Below, piece after piece: positions 63,904-64,000 of a stretch of 64,000 bases of DNA (the stretch's first letter is position 1; every line of letters starts with the position of its first letter). Origin of the DNA: Caldifarciminota bacterium. Its GTDB lineage: Bacteria; Hydrothermota; UBA3072. The position numbers and the translations under genes were made by a program. The stretch covers positions 100,745 to 164,744 of the forward strand of contig JAFGHJ010000013.1 of NCBI GenBank assembly GCA_016930175.1. Direction: 5' to 3'. Below the pieces are notes generated by a model, which saw nothing but the letters and a program-made list of their open reading frames with translations, made no database searches and was not told where the DNA came from.

Positions 63904-64000
63904 ATGAAAATTGATGAATTGTTAGAAGGCGTTGAAATAACAAAAAGAACAGATACAGTAGATGAGATTACTGGTATTGCTGATGATTCTCGTGAGGTTA
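63904..64000 (+). CDS. murE: UDP-MurNAc-tripeptide synthetase, N-terminal fragment
   Basis: The start of a gene cut by the window edge; 32 codons are visible. It begins MKIDELLEGVEI and contains EITGIADDSREV, the conserved N-terminal motif of MurE (the I-x-D-S-R-x-V segment that contacts UDP). ATG lies 3 bp after the ftsI stop. Identity as MurE rather than MurF rests on this motif and on the gene order ftsI-murE. Confidence 0.8.
   Translation, partial: MKIDELLEGVEITKRTDTVDEITGIADDSREV

Overview
The window is a low-GC (A/T-rich by eye), densely coded bacterial chromosome segment from a Gram-negative (diderm) organism. The outer membrane is shown by BamA, LpxD, an LptD-like protein, a Skp-like chaperone and several beta-barrel proteins. 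A DUF2723 membrane protein, a lamin-tail/FlgD-Ig surface protein, an FCB-like insert-bearing SecA, SpoVG, and bi-domain oxidoreductase plus heparinase-fold genes in the surface-glycan locus together suggest an uncultivated FCB-related or candidate-phylum lineage such as WOR-3. That placement is inference. No phage, transposon, CRISPR array or rRNA was seen.

Layout. (1) 1-8.8 kb, all minus strand: ssb, rpsF, pth, rplY, prs, tRNA-Gln, spoVG, ispE, a DUF2723 glycosyltransferase, a cold-shock protein and a DPM1-like glycosyltransferase. (2) 8.8-12.7 kb: orientation flips to plus, with a porin-like protein and a lamin-tail protein. Between them lies a 0.5 kb A/T-rich gene-free stretch with DnaA-box-like sites and perfect palindromes, a candidate oriC. 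(3) 12.7-33.8 kb: a large surface-polysaccharide locus. It holds five genes that together fit the WbpA/B/E/D/I route to UDP-ManNAc3NAcA, a WbaP-type initiating transferase, flippase, ligase/polymerase, short Wzz, several glycosyltransferases, a heparinase-fold protein and a glycosidase. (4) 33.9-42.1 kb: outer-membrane biogenesis operon bamA - lipoprotein - barrel protein - Skp fusion - lpxD, then an lptD-like gene. (5) 42.3-55.3 kb, minus: lepB, secA, purA, a barrel protein, dnaE, a CorC-like CBS protein, DUF502, and an SLBB polysaccharide-export protein. (6) 55.6-60.2 kb: a PLP-fold aminotransferase lacking the catalytic lysine, then dnaG-rpoD. (7) 60.6-64 kb: the start of a division/cell-wall cluster, mraZ-rsmH-ftsL-ftsI-murE.

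The most unusual features are in gene expression. Fourteen promoter candidates all fit a -35/-10 spacer of exactly 16 bp. At six or seven of them the start codon lies only 6-9 nt past the -10, implying leaderless mRNAs, including the one for dnaG-rpoD, the likely primary sigma factor. That sigma factor has unusual residues in regions 2.4-3.0. Two genes, pth and the wbaP-like gene, appear to have only AUA/AUC initiation codons, each overlapping an upstream stop. Nearly every non-coding gap carries degenerate copies of a few short-period word families, which look like a dispersed intergenic repeat system.
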